DNA from: Mongoliimonas terrestris | GTDB lineage: Bacteria > Pseudomonadota > Alphaproteobacteria > Rhizobiales > Pleomorphomonadaceae | Assembly: GCF_001927285.1 (NCBI RefSeq) | Contig: NZ_MSIG01000016.1 | Coordinates: 30,805-94,804 of the forward strand | Length of the DNA: 64,000 nt | Direction: 5' to 3' | Shown: one piece after another, positions 25,214 to 34,504 of the stretch | Layout of the letters: every line of letters begins with the position of its first letter | How positions within the stretch are numbered: the first letter of the stretch is position 1 | Notes under the pieces: generated by a model | Database searches by the model: none | Told to the model about the DNA's origin: nothing | Seen by the model: the letters and a program-made list of their open reading frames with translations, nothing else | Position numbers and translations under genes: made by a program

Positions 25214-26251
25214 TCAGGCCGAAACGGCGGGCGCGTCCGCCGTCGGCACGGGCGAGTCCGGCCGGATCAGGCCGGCCATGATGAGGTCGGTCCAGAGTCC
25301 GGCCGGTATGGTCTCGGCCATCAGGTCGAGATTGGCGGCAAGCTCCGCGGGTTTGGCCATGCCGGGGATCACCGAGGCGATCGCCGGGTGGGTGAGCGGA
25401 AAGGCGAGGGCCGCCGCCGGCAGCCGCACGCCGTGGGTCCGGCACACCGCCTCGATCTCGCCCGCGCGGGCGAGGATGTCGGGCGGCGCCGGTTCGTAGT
25501 TGTAGCGCGCGCCCGGCACCGGGCCGGTGGCGAGAATGCCGGAGTTGAACGGGCCGCCGACGATGATGCCGACACCCTCCCGCACGCAGCGCGGCAGGAA
25601 GGAGGTGAGGCTCTCCTGCTCCAGGAGCGTGTAGCGGCCGGCGAGCAGGAAGGTGTCCCAGCGGGCGTGGTCCATGGCGGCTTCGCACACCTCCCACTCG
25701 TTGACGCCGAGGCCGATGGCCTTCACCACCCCCTGGTCGCGAAGCGCCGTCAACGCCTTGGCGCCGCCCGCCATGGCGATCGGGAAGAGGGTGTCGTTGG
25801 CGTCGCCGTGGGTGACGCGGCCGATGTCGTGCATGAGGAGCACGTCGATGCGGTCGAGGCCGAGCCGCTGAAGGCTGTCTTCGAAGGAACGCATCACCGC
25901 GTCGTAGGAATAGTCGAACACCGGCCGGAACGGCAGCGGCGACTTGAAGGCCGCGCGCGCCGGGTGGTCGCCGGGATCGGGCACCAGCAGGCGGCCGACC
26001 TTGGTGGCGATCACATAGTCGTCGCGCGGCTTGTCCCGGAGGAAGTCGCCGATCCGCCGCTCCGACAGGCCGAAGCCGTAGTAGGGGGCCGTGTCGAAGA
26101 AGCGGATCCCGGCGTCCCATGCGCCGGCGAGCAGGGCGGTGACGGCCGCCTCCTCGATTGGCGCGTATAGGTTGCCGATCGGCGCGCCGCCGAAGCCGAG
26201 TTCCGTCACCTGGCAATCCGTGCCGCCGAGGCGGCGCCTGGCCATGGCCAT
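25214..26251 (-). CDS. aldo/keto reductase, likely L-fucose (D-threo-aldose) dehydrogenase
   Basis: A 345-residue AKR with the catalytic FFDTAPYYGFG (Asp and Tyr), the Lys in VIATKVGRL and the His in LLMHDIG. It resembles the D-threo-aldose 1-dehydrogenase group, which oxidises L-fucose to the lactone. GGAGGAG lies eight bases before the ATG at 26251; a longer frame to 26323 has no support. This would be the first step of the pathway encoded here. I see no fuconolactonase gene, so the lactone may open spontaneously or be handled by an unlinked gene. Confidence 0.75.
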   Translation of the reverse strand: MAMARRRLGGTDCQVTELGFGGAPIGNLYAPIEEAAVTALLAGAWDAGIRFFDTAPYYGFGLSERRIGDFLRDKPRDDYVIATKVGRLLVPDPGDHPARAAFKSPLPFRPVFDYSYDAVMRSFEDSLQRLGLDRIDVLLMHDIGRVTHGDANDTLFPIAMAGGAKALTALRDQGVVKAIGLGVNEWEVCEAAMDHARWDTFLLAGRYTLLEQESLTSFLPRCVREGVGIIVGGPFNSGILATGPVPGARYNYEPAPPDILARAGEIEAVCRTHGVRLPAAALAFPLTHPAIASVIPGMAKPAELAANLDLMAETIPAGLWTDLIMAGLIRPDSPVPTADAPAVSA

Positions 26252-26354
26252 CTTGGGTCTCCTCCCTCCCGCGGGTCCGGGGTCCTGACGGGCTGTCTCC
26301 GCCGTCCGCACGCCCGCCCCCAAAAGACTTTTCTTCTTTGATCGCCGTCGTCTT

Positions 26355-27200
26355 CTACCGATCGGCGCCCGCGACGGCGAGCCCCGCCGAGACTGCCTCG
26401 GCCACCCCGACCAGCCGGTCGAGCAGGTCCTTTGCCTCGATCGGCCGGACCTTCATCCGGATGAACGGACAGGTCAGCGCCGCCACTGCGTCCGGCCCGT
26501 CGCGCACCGGGGCGGAGAGATCGATCACCCCTTCCGCCGTGCCGGAGGGCCGCATCACCCGCCCCGCCCGGCGGTAGCCCTCCAGCGTCGCCGCGAAGGC
26601 GTCGGCCTCGAAGGCCGGGTCCTCGGCGGCGATCCTCACGACCGTGGCCCGCCGCCGCCGTTCGCCCATGAAGGCGAGGAGGCAATGGCCCGATCCGGTC
26701 CGGATCAGGGGCTGACGGTAGCCGATCCGCACGGAAAAGCCGATATGGCTCACGCTCTCCACCCGGGCGATTACCACCATCTGGGTCTCGGACGGCACGG
26801 CGAGGTGGCAGGAATAGCCGGTTTCCTCGGCAAATCCGTGCATCAGCGGCAAGGCCACATCTATCAGCGACCGGTAGGCCGGGCGGTTGAGGCCGATGCG
26901 GAAGAGCTTGTCGGTCGCGGTCAGCCGGTCGTCGTCGCCGCGGGCGAGATAGCCGCGAGCCTCCAGCACCGCCACCATGCGGAAGATCTCCCCCTTGGTG
27001 CGCCCGATCCCGTCGGCAAGTTCCCCGAGGCTGAGGCCGTCCCTTTCGTCGGACAGACGCTCCAGGATGTCGAGGCCCTTTTCCAGGGCGGGCGCCGTGT
27101 AGCGGCGCTCGCCCGCGGCCCCGTCCACAGCCGGGACTTCGGTCGCGGAATCAGCCACTTCGGCCCGCCGTTCCGGCCCCAGGGCGTCGTCCTCGGACAA
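26355..27200 (-). CDS. IclR-family transcriptional regulator
   Basis: A 281-residue protein with an N-terminal winged helix-turn-helix (ALEKGLDILERLSDE, then ELADGIGRTKGEIFRMVAVL) at about residues 35-95 and a C-terminal IclR effector domain. I chose a TTG start at 27200 because GGAGG lies nine bases upstream and no ATG fits; the frame runs on for hundreds of codons through antisense of the dehydratase gene. It is divergent from the fuconate dehydratase gene and upstream of the AKR-SDR-FAH genes, so it is the likely local regulator of L-fucose use. Confidence 0.8.
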   Translation of the reverse strand: MSEDDALGPERRAEVADSATEVPAVDGAAGERRYTAPALEKGLDILERLSDERDGLSLGELADGIGRTKGEIFRMVAVLEARGYLARGDDDRLTATDKLFRIGLNRPAYRSLIDVALPLMHGFAEETGYSCHLAVPSETQMVVIARVESVSHIGFSVRIGYRQPLIRTGSGHCLLAFMGERRRRATVVRIAAEDPAFEADAFAATLEGYRRAGRVMRPSGTAEGVIDLSAPVRDGPDAVAALTCPFIRMKVRPIEAKDLLDRLVGVAEAVSAGLAVAGADR

Positions 27201-27265
27201 GGCGGGTGTCCTCCGGTTCGGGGTGTGTCGGGGCGACCGGCCGGCGGCGCGTCCCGGTCCTCCCG

Positions 27266-27302
27266 TTGACAGCGATGTTTCACAGATGCATACCCGTTTC
27301 AC
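27266..27302 (+). promoter_or_regulatory. promoter and direct repeats before the fuconate dehydratase gene
   Basis: A perfect -35 TTGACA (27266-27271), a 17-base spacer and CATACC as a weak -10. GTTTCAC occurs twice, at 27277-27283 and 27296-27302, 19 bases apart, flanking the -10. The repeats are candidate sites for the divergent IclR regulator. Confidence 0.45.
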
Positions 27303-27323
27303 CAACAAAGCGAAAGCGGTCCG

Positions 27324-28613
27324 ATGCCTCTCAACGCCGTCATCACCGGATATCGCACCCACGACGTCCGCTTCCCGACCTCCAAGGGGCTGGACGGTTC
27401 CGACGCCATGAACCCGGATCCGGACTACTCGGCCGCCTATGTGGTTCTGGAAACGTCGGATCCCGGTCTCGTCGGGCACGGGCTGACCTTCACCATCGGG
27501 CGCGGCAACGAGCTCGTGGAGGCTGCGGTCCGCCTCGTGGCGGACCGGGTCGTCGGCCAGTCGCTCGCCGCCATCGCGGCCGACATGGCGGGCTTCTGGC
27601 GGCATGTGACGGGTGACAGCCAGCTCCGTTGGCTCGGTCCCGACAAGGGGGTGATGCACCTGGCGACCGGGGCGGTGGTGAACGCGGTCTGGGACCTCTG
27701 GGGCCGGGCGGCGGGCAAGCCGGTGTGGCGGCTGATCGCCGACATGAGCCCGGAGGAGATCGTCGGGCTCATCGATTTCCGCTATCTTTCCAACATGTTG
27801 ACCCGCGACGACGCGCTCGGCATCATCACTCGCGCGAAAGCCGGAGAGCCGGCCCGCCGGACCCGCCTGATGGCCGAGGGCTACCCGACCTACACCACCT
27901 CCGCCGGCTGGCTCGGCTATGACGACGACAAGATCCGCCGGCTCTGCGAGGCCGGGATCGCGGAGGGCTGGACGCATTTCAAGCTGAAGGTCGGCCGCGA
28001 CCGGGCCGACGACATCCGCCGGCTCCGGCTGGTCCGGTCGGTGATCGGGGACGATAGGACGCTGATGATCGATGCCAACCAGGTCTGGGAGGTGGACGAG
28101 GCCATCGACTGGGTGCGGGATCTGGCCGAATTCCGGCCCTGGTTCATCGAGGAGCCGACCTCGCCGGACGACATCCTCGGCCACCGGCAGATCCGCGAGG
28201 CGGTCGCTCCGGTCCAGGTGGCGACCGGGGAGATGTGCCAGAACCGTATTCTTTTCAAGCAGTTCCTCCAGGCCGACGCGATCGACGTGGTGCAGATCGA
28301 CGCCGCCCGGGTGGGGGGGCTCAACGAGAATCTCGCCATCATGCTGATGGCCGCCAAGGCCGGAAAGCCGGTCTGCCCGCACGCGGGCGGGGTAGGGCTT
28401 TGCGAATATGTGCAGCACCTGTCCATGATCGACTATCTGGTGATCTCCGGCACCCACGAGGGGCGGGTGGCCGAGTATGTGGACCATCTGCACGAGCACT
28501 TCGAGACGCCCTGCGTGGTGGAGCGGGGGCGCTACCGGGCGCCGCTCGATCCTGGATTCTCCATCGCCATGAAGCCGGCCTCGCTCCGCGCCCACGCGCA
28601 CAGGCCGGTCTGA
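27324..28613 (+). CDS. fucD: L-fuconate dehydratase (enolase superfamily)
   Basis: A 429-residue mandelate racemase-type enolase. Visible features are the N-terminal capping domain with ITGYRTHDVRFPTS, the catalytic KLK in HFKLKVGRD, metal ligands in MIDANQVW and WFIEEPTSPDD, and the late CPHAGGVGLCEYVQH. These are the signatures of L-fuconate dehydratase, which turns L-fuconate into 2-keto-3-deoxy-L-fuconate. It is divergent from the IclR gene. No sugar transporter follows it. Confidence 0.85.
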   Translation: MPLNAVITGYRTHDVRFPTSKGLDGSDAMNPDPDYSAAYVVLETSDPGLVGHGLTFTIGRGNELVEAAVRLVADRVVGQSLAAIAADMAGFWRHVTGDSQLRWLGPDKGVMHLATGAVVNAVWDLWGRAAGKPVWRLIADMSPEEIVGLIDFRYLSNMLTRDDALGIITRAKAGEPARRTRLMAEGYPTYTTSAGWLGYDDDKIRRLCEAGIAEGWTHFKLKVGRDRADDIRRLRLVRSVIGDDRTLMIDANQVWEVDEAIDWVRDLAEFRPWFIEEPTSPDDILGHRQIREAVAPVQVATGEMCQNRILFKQFLQADAIDVVQIDAARVGGLNENLAIMLMAAKAGKPVCPHAGGVGLCEYVQHLSMIDYLVISGTHEGRVAEYVDHLHEHFETPCVVERGRYRAPLDPGFSIAMKPASLRAHAHRPV

Positions 28614-28781
28614 AGCCGCGTCGAAGCGCCTCTCGCCGTCTCACAGCCGACTGACTTCGATGTGATCGGTGCGCGATCTCGCAAACCGGAACGATGATGG
28701 GCGGTCGTTGATTATCCCTGCAACAACGGCACACGGTATCGAGTCGCCGGTTGTTTGAAATCAAATACTGGAGATAATCAG

Positions 28782-29123
28782 ATGAACACCGCCATCAAGA
28801 TTTCCGCCCTTGCCGCCGCGATTGCCTTCGGCGCTTCTTCTGCTTCGGCCGAGACGTTCCGCACGAATGCCGGCGCGGCGAATACGAACCCGAGCGAGAC
28901 CACCCAGCAGGGCAACGTGACCGAGCAGCTGGCCATCCAGAACGGCACTGCCGATGGTTCGGCCGTCGGCACCAACGACGCCTGGCTCGGCCGCAGCGGC
29001 GGCGCGGCCTACGGCTCGGGCATGGGCGAAACCCGCGCGTTCGACGTCTCGCCGCGGATCTCCACGAACCCGACCGAGTCCGAGCGGGGCGACTCCACCA
29101 TCGAGGAACTGCAGAAGCGCTAA
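28782..29123 (+). CDS. small exported protein of unknown function
   Basis: A 113-residue protein with a clear signal peptide (MNTAIKISALAAAIAFGASS, cleaved after ASA). The mature part of about 90 residues is Gly/Ser/Thr/Asn-rich, low in hydrophobics and without Cys, with acidic and Thr-Asn-Pro segments (NTNPSETTQQ, STNPTESERG) at both ends. No family recognised. GGAGA precedes the ATG. An imperfect hairpin (AACAACGGC and GCCGGTTGTT, about 28724-28754) lies just upstream in the probable leader. Confidence 0.7.
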   Translation: MNTAIKISALAAAIAFGASSASAETFRTNAGAANTNPSETTQQGNVTEQLAIQNGTADGSAVGTNDAWLGRSGGAAYGSGMGETRAFDVSPRISTNPTESERGDSTIEELQKR

Positions 29124-29145
29124 GCTTTTCGCATCGGTGAACAAG

Positions 29146-29176
29146 AAGCGCGGTCCCTCGGGGCCGCGCTTTTTTT
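29146..29176 (+). terminator. intrinsic terminator after the small exported protein
   Basis: AAGCGCGG pairs with CCGCGCTT around a GC-rich loop and is followed by a run of seven T. It lies 23 bases after the stop at 29123. Confidence 0.8.
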
Positions 29177-29300
29177 GTAGCCGGATGATGCGGTTCGTAG
29201 CCTGTTGTCGCCGCTCTTGTAGCGCTTCGTCGCCGATCGGCGGCGGGGCGCGTCCGCGCGCCCGGCGTCCAAGCGCGCTTCCAGCCGATGCCGACCAAGA

Positions 29301-29894
29301 TCAAGCGGTTACGGCAAGCCCGAACGGCGCCAGGAGCGTCACCAGGAGGGCGATCTCGCCGGCGGCCATCGAGCGACTGTAGCCGATGTCAAATGTCGTA
29401 GCCTGCAGCCGCCGCAATTCCACGGTCACCCCGTGGGCGCCGGTCATCGCCACCGCCCCGATCGGGAAGGCGCCAAGGTCGAGGTCGAGCCGGACGAGGC
29501 GGCGGAGGCCGTCGACGACGTCGGGTCCGTCGAGACGGATGCGGATGTGCGCATCGGTGATGTCGATTAGCGAGGCGAGGGGGGCGAGGGCCGGGTGGAG
29601 GGCCGCGAGCCGGTCCGGGTCGCTCGCCTCGGCGATGACGCGGCCGGGGGCGAGGCGGACGAGGGTGAGCCCGTCGGCGTCGGCGCATCGGCCGACCGGC
29701 GGCAGCGGGCGGCCGAAAGCGGCGGCAAAGTTATCCTCCCCGTCCGGTCCGAGCGGGCGGCGGGCCTCGATCTGAAGGCGGGCGAGCGCGGGGGCGGGCG
29801 CCAGGATGATGCCGGTGCGGCCGGCGGGGCCGTGGTGACCCGGCGGGGGCAGCGCGTCGGCGCGCGGGCTGAGGGCGGGGTCTCGATCAGACAC
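29301..29894 (-). CDS. mgdD: N-methylglutamate dehydrogenase subunit D (SoxG-like gamma)
   Basis: A 197-residue protein resembling the gamma subunit of heterotetrameric sarcosine oxidase, with the typical late stretch SLIDITDAHIRIRLDGPDV and ATTFDIGYSRSMA. It is the last gene of the eight-gene mgs-gmaS-mgd set and overlaps the mgdC stop by eight bases. The complex oxidises N-methylglutamate, releasing glutamate and passing the methyl carbon to tetrahydrofolate. The assignment to Mgd rather than sarcosine oxidase rests on linkage to gmaS and mgsABC. Without that context I would call it soxG. Confidence 0.8.
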   Translation of the reverse strand: MSDRDPALSPRADALPPPGHHGPAGRTGIILAPAPALARLQIEARRPLGPDGEDNFAAAFGRPLPPVGRCADADGLTLVRLAPGRVIAEASDPDRLAALHPALAPLASLIDITDAHIRIRLDGPDVVDGLRRLVRLDLDLGAFPIGAVAMTGAHGVTVELRRLQATTFDIGYSRSMAAGEIALLVTLLAPFGLAVTA

Positions 29895-32862
29895 GGACGC
29901 GCGCTCCTTCCGGATCGACGAAGGCGGGCGGCACGATCACCACCGGAATGTCGGTGCCGCGGATGCCGTCCCAGGCCCTGACGGTCTCGCCCATGCGGTC
30001 GGGCCCATGGGTGACGAAGGCGAGGGCGATCGCATGGCCGAGGGTCGGCGACCAGACGGCGGAAGAGATCCAGCCCTGGTCGTTGGCAGCGGTCGCCGAG
30101 GCGCCGGCCGGGATCACGTGGGCGCCGGCGCGCAGGCGCGCGGCCGGGTCCACCGGCTTCAAGCCGACGAGGCGGGGCCGGCCCGGATCGGTGAGGCCCG
30201 GGCGGGCGGAGAGGACGCGGCCCACGTGGTCCTTGTCGCGGGCGAGCAGGCGGTGGAGGCCGAGGTCGTGGGCGGTGGTCTGGCCGTTGAGCTCGGCCGC
30301 CGCCGGATGGCCCTTCTCCACCCGCATGACGCCCATGGCCTCGGTGCCGTAGGCGACGATCCCGTGCGGCGCGCCGACGGCCATCACCTGCCGGATCAGC
30401 CGGTCGCCGACGCTTGCCGGGACGGCAAGTTCGAACGCCCGTTCGCCCGAGAAGGAGACGGCGGCGAGCCGCGCCTTGACGCCGCCAAGCACCGTGAGCT
30501 CGGCCGCCGCCATGGGCGGGAAGGTTTCGGCGGTGATCGGCCGGCCGTCGTCGAGGAGGGCGGCCACCACGGCCGGGGAGAGCGGGCCGGCGATGGCGAG
30601 CTGCGCCCAGGCGTCGGAGACCGCCACCACGGAAACGTCGAGGGACGGCCACAGCACCTGGCGGCAGAAGAGCATGTGCCGGTAGACGGCCGCCGCGTGG
30701 GCGGTGGAGACGGAGGCGAGGAATCGCGTCTCGGAAAAGCGGGTGACGGTGCCGTCGTCGAGGACGAAGCCGTCCTCGCGGAGCATCAGCCCATAGCGGC
30801 TGCGGCCGACCGGAATGCGGCTCGGCCGGTTGGCGTAGACCTTGTCGAGGAAAGCGCCGGCGTCCGGCCCCTCGATCTCGATCTTGCCGAGGGTGGAAAC
30901 GTCGGTGACGCCGACGCCGGCGCGGACCGCCGCGACCTCCCGGTTGACGGTGGTCAGCCAGTCGGTCTCGCCGGGCAGCGGATACCACTGGGGCCGCTTC
31001 CAGGCGCCGCTGTCGAGGAAGACGGCTTTCCGCTCCTCGGCGAAGCCATGCACGGGGGTGAGGCGGACCGGCCGGAAGGCCGCGCCCCGCCGGGGACCGG
31101 CGAGCGCCCCGATGGGGAGCGGCACCACGGGCGGCCGGGCGATCGGCGCACCGGTCTCGGCGAGGCTCCGGCCGGTGAGGGCCGCCATGATGGCAAGGCC
31201 GTCCACGGTGGCGGTGCGGCCCTGGTCCGTCGCCATGCCGAGGGTGGTGTAACGCTTGAGGTGCTCGGCCGACCGGTAGCCCTCCTGGTGGGCGAGGGTC
31301 ACGTCGGCGGCGGTCACGTCGTGCTGCAGGTCGACGAAGGCGGCGCTCGCCTTGCCGGGCGCCTTCGGCGTCCAGTAGGCCGCGGCCGCGCCGACGGGGG
31401 TGGGGTCCGTCGCCGGCAGGTCCGGGAGGGCGGCCGTGAGGCCGAGGTCGGCGAGGGCCGCTTGGGCGGCGGCGGCGCCGTCGCGGAGGCATGCGGCGAG
31501 ATCGTAGGCGCCGTTCGCGGCACCAGCCGCCCGGATGCCGGCGACCGGGCCAGCCATCCGGTAGGCGCCGAGCGCCGGATCATAGGCCGGGCGGTCGCCG
31601 AGGTGGCTCATGAGCTGAATGGACGGGTTGAAGCCGCCGGAGACGGCGAGGAGGTCGGCATCGAGCCGGATCGTCCGGCTGTCGGCGACCACGTCGACGC
31701 CGGTGAGCGCCGGCCGGCCGCGGGTGCCGGCAAGGGCGGCGCCGGTGACGACCCGGGTGGCGGCGGCCACCGCCTCGAAGCCGGTCGGTGCCGCCTGGCG
31801 CGTGTCCACCACGGCCGCGACCGAGACGCCGGCGGCGAGGAGGTCGCGGGCGAGGACCCAGCCGGCGTCGGTCGCCGTCGCCACCACGGCGCGCCGGCCG
31901 GCGGCGACCGCGTGGCGGTGGAGGTAGGTGGAGACCGCGCCGGCCAGCATGACGCCCGGCCGGTCGTTGCCGGCAAACACCAGCGGCCGTTCCACCGCCC
32001 CGGCGGCGGCGACGGCGCGGCGGGCGACGATGGTCCAGAGCGTGTGGCGCGGACCGGCTGTCGCCGGTCCGCCGTCCGGTCCGGCGTGCCGCTCCAGAGC
32101 GAGCCAGAGGCCGCCGTCGTGGACGGAGGAGACGCCGGTGCGGGTGAGCACGGTGACGGTAGGGAGGGCGGCGAGTTCGGCCGCGACGGTGGCGGCGAAG
32201 GCCGGGCCGTCGGCGTCGTCGAGGCTGACCTTTTCGGCGAGCAGCCGGCCGCCGAGGCGGACGTCCTCCTCGGCGAGCACCACCCGGGCGCCGGCCCGGC
32301 CGGCGGCGAGCGCCGCCATCAGGCCGGCGGGACCGGCGCCGACCACGAGAAGGTCGCAGTGGAGGGTGGCGTGGGCGTCGCGGTCCGGGTCCGGCAGGCC
32401 GGACGCGCGGCCGAGGCCGGCGGCGCGGCGGATCAGCGGCTCGTAGACCGTCTCCCAGAAGCGGGCCGGCCACATGAAAGTCTTGTAGTAGAAGCCGGCC
32501 GCGAACACCGGCTTCATGAGGCCGTTGACGGCCATCAGGTCGAACCGGAGCGACGGCCAGCGGTTCTGGCTGGCGGCTTCAAGGCCGGCGTGGAGTTCGA
32601 CCGTGGTGGCCTTCACGTTCGGCTCGCGGCGGGCGCCCGTGCCGATCTCCATGAGGGCGTTCGGCTCCTCCTGGCCGGCGCCGAGGAGGCCGCGCGGCCG
32701 GTGGTACTTGAACGAGCGGCCGACGACCGAAACGCCGTTGGCAAGGAGCGCCGAGGCGAGGGTGTCGCCGGCAAGGCCGGTGAGCGGCCGGCCGTCGAAG
32801 CGGAAGGGGATGGGGCGGGCGCGGTCGACAAGGCCGCCGGCGGGGAGGCGATGGCCGGTCAC
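29887..32862 (-). CDS. mgdC: N-methylglutamate dehydrogenase subunit C (SoxA-like alpha)
   Basis: A 991-residue alpha subunit. The N-terminal region (about 1-110) is the ferredoxin-like domain with GRSFKYHRPRG. A dinucleotide-binding domain follows, with LLVVGAGPAGLMAALAAG near residue 175. The C-terminal 400 residues are GcvT-like and bind folate for capture of the methyl carbon (AYGTEAMGVMRVEKGHP). It overlaps mgdB by four bases and mgdD by eight, so the set is translationally coupled. Confidence 0.85.
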   Translation of the reverse strand: MTGHRLPAGGLVDRARPIPFRFDGRPLTGLAGDTLASALLANGVSVVGRSFKYHRPRGLLGAGQEEPNALMEIGTGARREPNVKATTVELHAGLEAASQNRWPSLRFDLMAVNGLMKPVFAAGFYYKTFMWPARFWETVYEPLIRRAAGLGRASGLPDPDRDAHATLHCDLLVVGAGPAGLMAALAAGRAGARVVLAEEDVRLGGRLLAEKVSLDDADGPAFAATVAAELAALPTVTVLTRTGVSSVHDGGLWLALERHAGPDGGPATAGPRHTLWTIVARRAVAAAGAVERPLVFAGNDRPGVMLAGAVSTYLHRHAVAAGRRAVVATATDAGWVLARDLLAAGVSVAAVVDTRQAAPTGFEAVAAATRVVTGAALAGTRGRPALTGVDVVADSRTIRLDADLLAVSGGFNPSIQLMSHLGDRPAYDPALGAYRMAGPVAGIRAAGAANGAYDLAACLRDGAAAAQAALADLGLTAALPDLPATDPTPVGAAAAYWTPKAPGKASAAFVDLQHDVTAADVTLAHQEGYRSAEHLKRYTTLGMATDQGRTATVDGLAIMAALTGRSLAETGAPIARPPVVPLPIGALAGPRRGAAFRPVRLTPVHGFAEERKAVFLDSGAWKRPQWYPLPGETDWLTTVNREVAAVRAGVGVTDVSTLGKIEIEGPDAGAFLDKVYANRPSRIPVGRSRYGLMLREDGFVLDDGTVTRFSETRFLASVSTAHAAAVYRHMLFCRQVLWPSLDVSVVAVSDAWAQLAIAGPLSPAVVAALLDDGRPITAETFPPMAAAELTVLGGVKARLAAVSFSGERAFELAVPASVGDRLIRQVMAVGAPHGIVAYGTEAMGVMRVEKGHPAAAELNGQTTAHDLGLHRLLARDKDHVGRVLSARPGLTDPGRPRLVGLKPVDPAARLRAGAHVIPAGASATAANDQGWISSAVWSPTLGHAIALAFVTHGPDRMGETVRAWDGIRGTDIPVVIVPPAFVDPEGARVRV

Positions 32863-33185
32863 GGGGCAGCCTCCGGGGCGGCGCCTTGCGCCGCTTCGAG
32901 GCTTTGCGCCGCCTCGTCCGTTCCGGCCGACGTCACCGACAGGATGGCGTGGGTGCGGGTGTCGCGGACGACCGTCAGCCAGTGCTGGCAGCCGGCGCCG
33001 TGGAACCAGTGCTCCGCCTGGGGGCCGGCCGGGTTCTCGCGCTCGTAGACATAGGCCGCGAAGGCGGCGACGGCCGCTTCGCCGTCGAGGTCGGCGACGG
33101 CGACCACCGGGCGGGCGCGGGCGGCGCCGAGCACGGAGAATTCGCCGAGGTCGCGGGGGCCGCAGAAGGGGCAGGGGATCAGCAT
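32859..33185 (-). CDS. mgdB: N-methylglutamate dehydrogenase subunit B (SoxD-like delta)
   Basis: A 108-residue delta subunit. It starts MLIPCPFCGPRDLGEF, where the paired Cys are zinc ligands in the sarcosine oxidase delta family, and carries HWFHGAGCQHWL, which provides further ligands. It is structural rather than catalytic. The family length is about 90-110, so it is complete. Confidence 0.85.
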   Translation of the reverse strand: MLIPCPFCGPRDLGEFSVLGAARARPVVAVADLDGEAAVAAFAAYVYERENPAGPQAEHWFHGAGCQHWLTVVRDTRTHAILSVTSAGTDEAAQSLEAAQGAAPEAAP

Positions 33186-33219
33186 CGGCGCGGGGGCTCT
33201 CGAGACGCTTCTTGTGGGG

Positions 33220-34467
33220 TCAATGCAGGTTGGGCGTCGCGCCGGCGCCCTTCTCGTCGATCACCCGGCCGCTTGAAAAGCGGTCGAGCCGGAGGGCGGC
33301 GGCATCCGGGTGGAGCTCGCCCGTCGCCAACAGGTGGGCGAAGCACCAGCCGGAGGCGGGCGTCGCCTTGAAGCCGCCGTAGCACCAGCCGGCGTTGAGG
33401 AAGAGGCCTTCCACCGGCGTGCGGTCGATGATGGGCGAGCCGTCCTGGCTCATGTCCATGATGCCGCCCCAGGAACGCAGGATCTTCAGCCGGCCGAGCA
33501 TGGGCATGACCGCCATGGCGCAGGCGGCCACGTCCTCGGCGACCGGAAGGCCGCCGCGCTGGGCGTAGGACGGGAAGGGGTCGAGGTCGCCGCCGAACAC
33601 GAGGCCGCCCTTGTCCGACTGGCTGATGTAGAAGTGGCCGGCGCCGAAGGTCACCACCGTGTCGAGGAGCGGCTTTATGCCCTCCGACACGAAGGCCTGC
33701 AGCACGTAGCTCTCGATCGGCAGGCGGAGGTCCGCCATGGCGGCGAGGCGCGACGTGTTGCCGGCGACCGCAAGGCCGACCGTGCCGGCGCCGATGAAGC
33801 CGCGCGTGGTTTCCACGCCGACGACGCGGCCGTTCTCGCGGCGAAGGCCGGTGACCTCGCAGCCCTCCACGATGTCCACCCCGCGCCGGTCGGCGCCGCG
33901 GGCATAGCCCCACACCACCGCGTCGTGGCGGGCGGTGCCGCCGCGCCGCTGCAACAGGCCGCCCTCGATCGGGAAGCGGGCGTTGTCGAAGTCGAGCATC
34001 GGCACCATGGCGCGGACCTGGTCCCGGTCGAGGAGGTCCGCGTCGACGCCGTGGAGGCGGAGGGCGTTGCCGCGGCGCACGTAGGCGTCGCGCTGGCCGT
34101 CCGAGTGGTAGAGGTTGAGGACGCCGCGCTGGCTGACCATGGCGTTGAAGTTGAAGTCCTGCTCCAGCCCCTCCCAGAGCTTCATGGAGCGCTCGTAGAA
34201 CGGGATGTTGCCGGGCAGGAGATAGTTGGAGCGGATGATGGTGGTGTTGCGGCCGGCGTTGCCGGAGCCGATCCAGCCCTTCTCCAGCACCGCCACGTTG
34301 GTGATGCCGAACACCTTGGCGAGATAGTAGGCGGTGGCGAGCCCGTGGCCGCCGCCGCCGACAATGACCACGTCGTAGCGCGGCTTCGGCGCCGCCTTCC
34401 GCCAATGGGGCGTCCAGCCGGTGTGACCGGAAAGGGCGTTCTTGAGGAGGGCGGCGGCGGAGAACAT
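33220..34467 (-). CDS. mgdA: N-methylglutamate dehydrogenase subunit A (SoxB-like beta)
   Basis: A 415-residue FAD-dependent amine oxidase subunit. The dinucleotide-binding motif VIVGGGGHGLATAYYLA is near residue 35, and GSGNAGRNTTIIRSNYL, typical of the covalent-FMN site region of the sarcosine oxidase beta subunit, is near 70-90. The C-terminal NAGWCYGGFKATPASGWCFA closes the FAD site. It oxidises the N-methyl group and hands the carbon to the folate site of MgdC. It lies between gmaS and mgdB on the same strand. Confidence 0.85.
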   Translation of the reverse strand: MFSAAALLKNALSGHTGWTPHWRKAAPKPRYDVVIVGGGGHGLATAYYLAKVFGITNVAVLEKGWIGSGNAGRNTTIIRSNYLLPGNIPFYERSMKLWEGLEQDFNFNAMVSQRGVLNLYHSDGQRDAYVRRGNALRLHGVDADLLDRDQVRAMVPMLDFDNARFPIEGGLLQRRGGTARHDAVVWGYARGADRRGVDIVEGCEVTGLRRENGRVVGVETTRGFIGAGTVGLAVAGNTSRLAAMADLRLPIESYVLQAFVSEGIKPLLDTVVTFGAGHFYISQSDKGGLVFGGDLDPFPSYAQRGGLPVAEDVAACAMAVMPMLGRLKILRSWGGIMDMSQDGSPIIDRTPVEGLFLNAGWCYGGFKATPASGWCFAHLLATGELHPDAAALRLDRFSSGRVIDEKGAGATPNLH

Positions 34468-34504
34468 CGGCGGGCGGCGGGTCCGGGGCGAGGGGCGGGA
34501 AGCG

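Noticed and set aside
28700..28725. A GGAAC...CGTT pair resembling an EcfG promoter before the small exported protein
   Set aside because: The spacer is 13 bases, shorter than the 16-17 needed.
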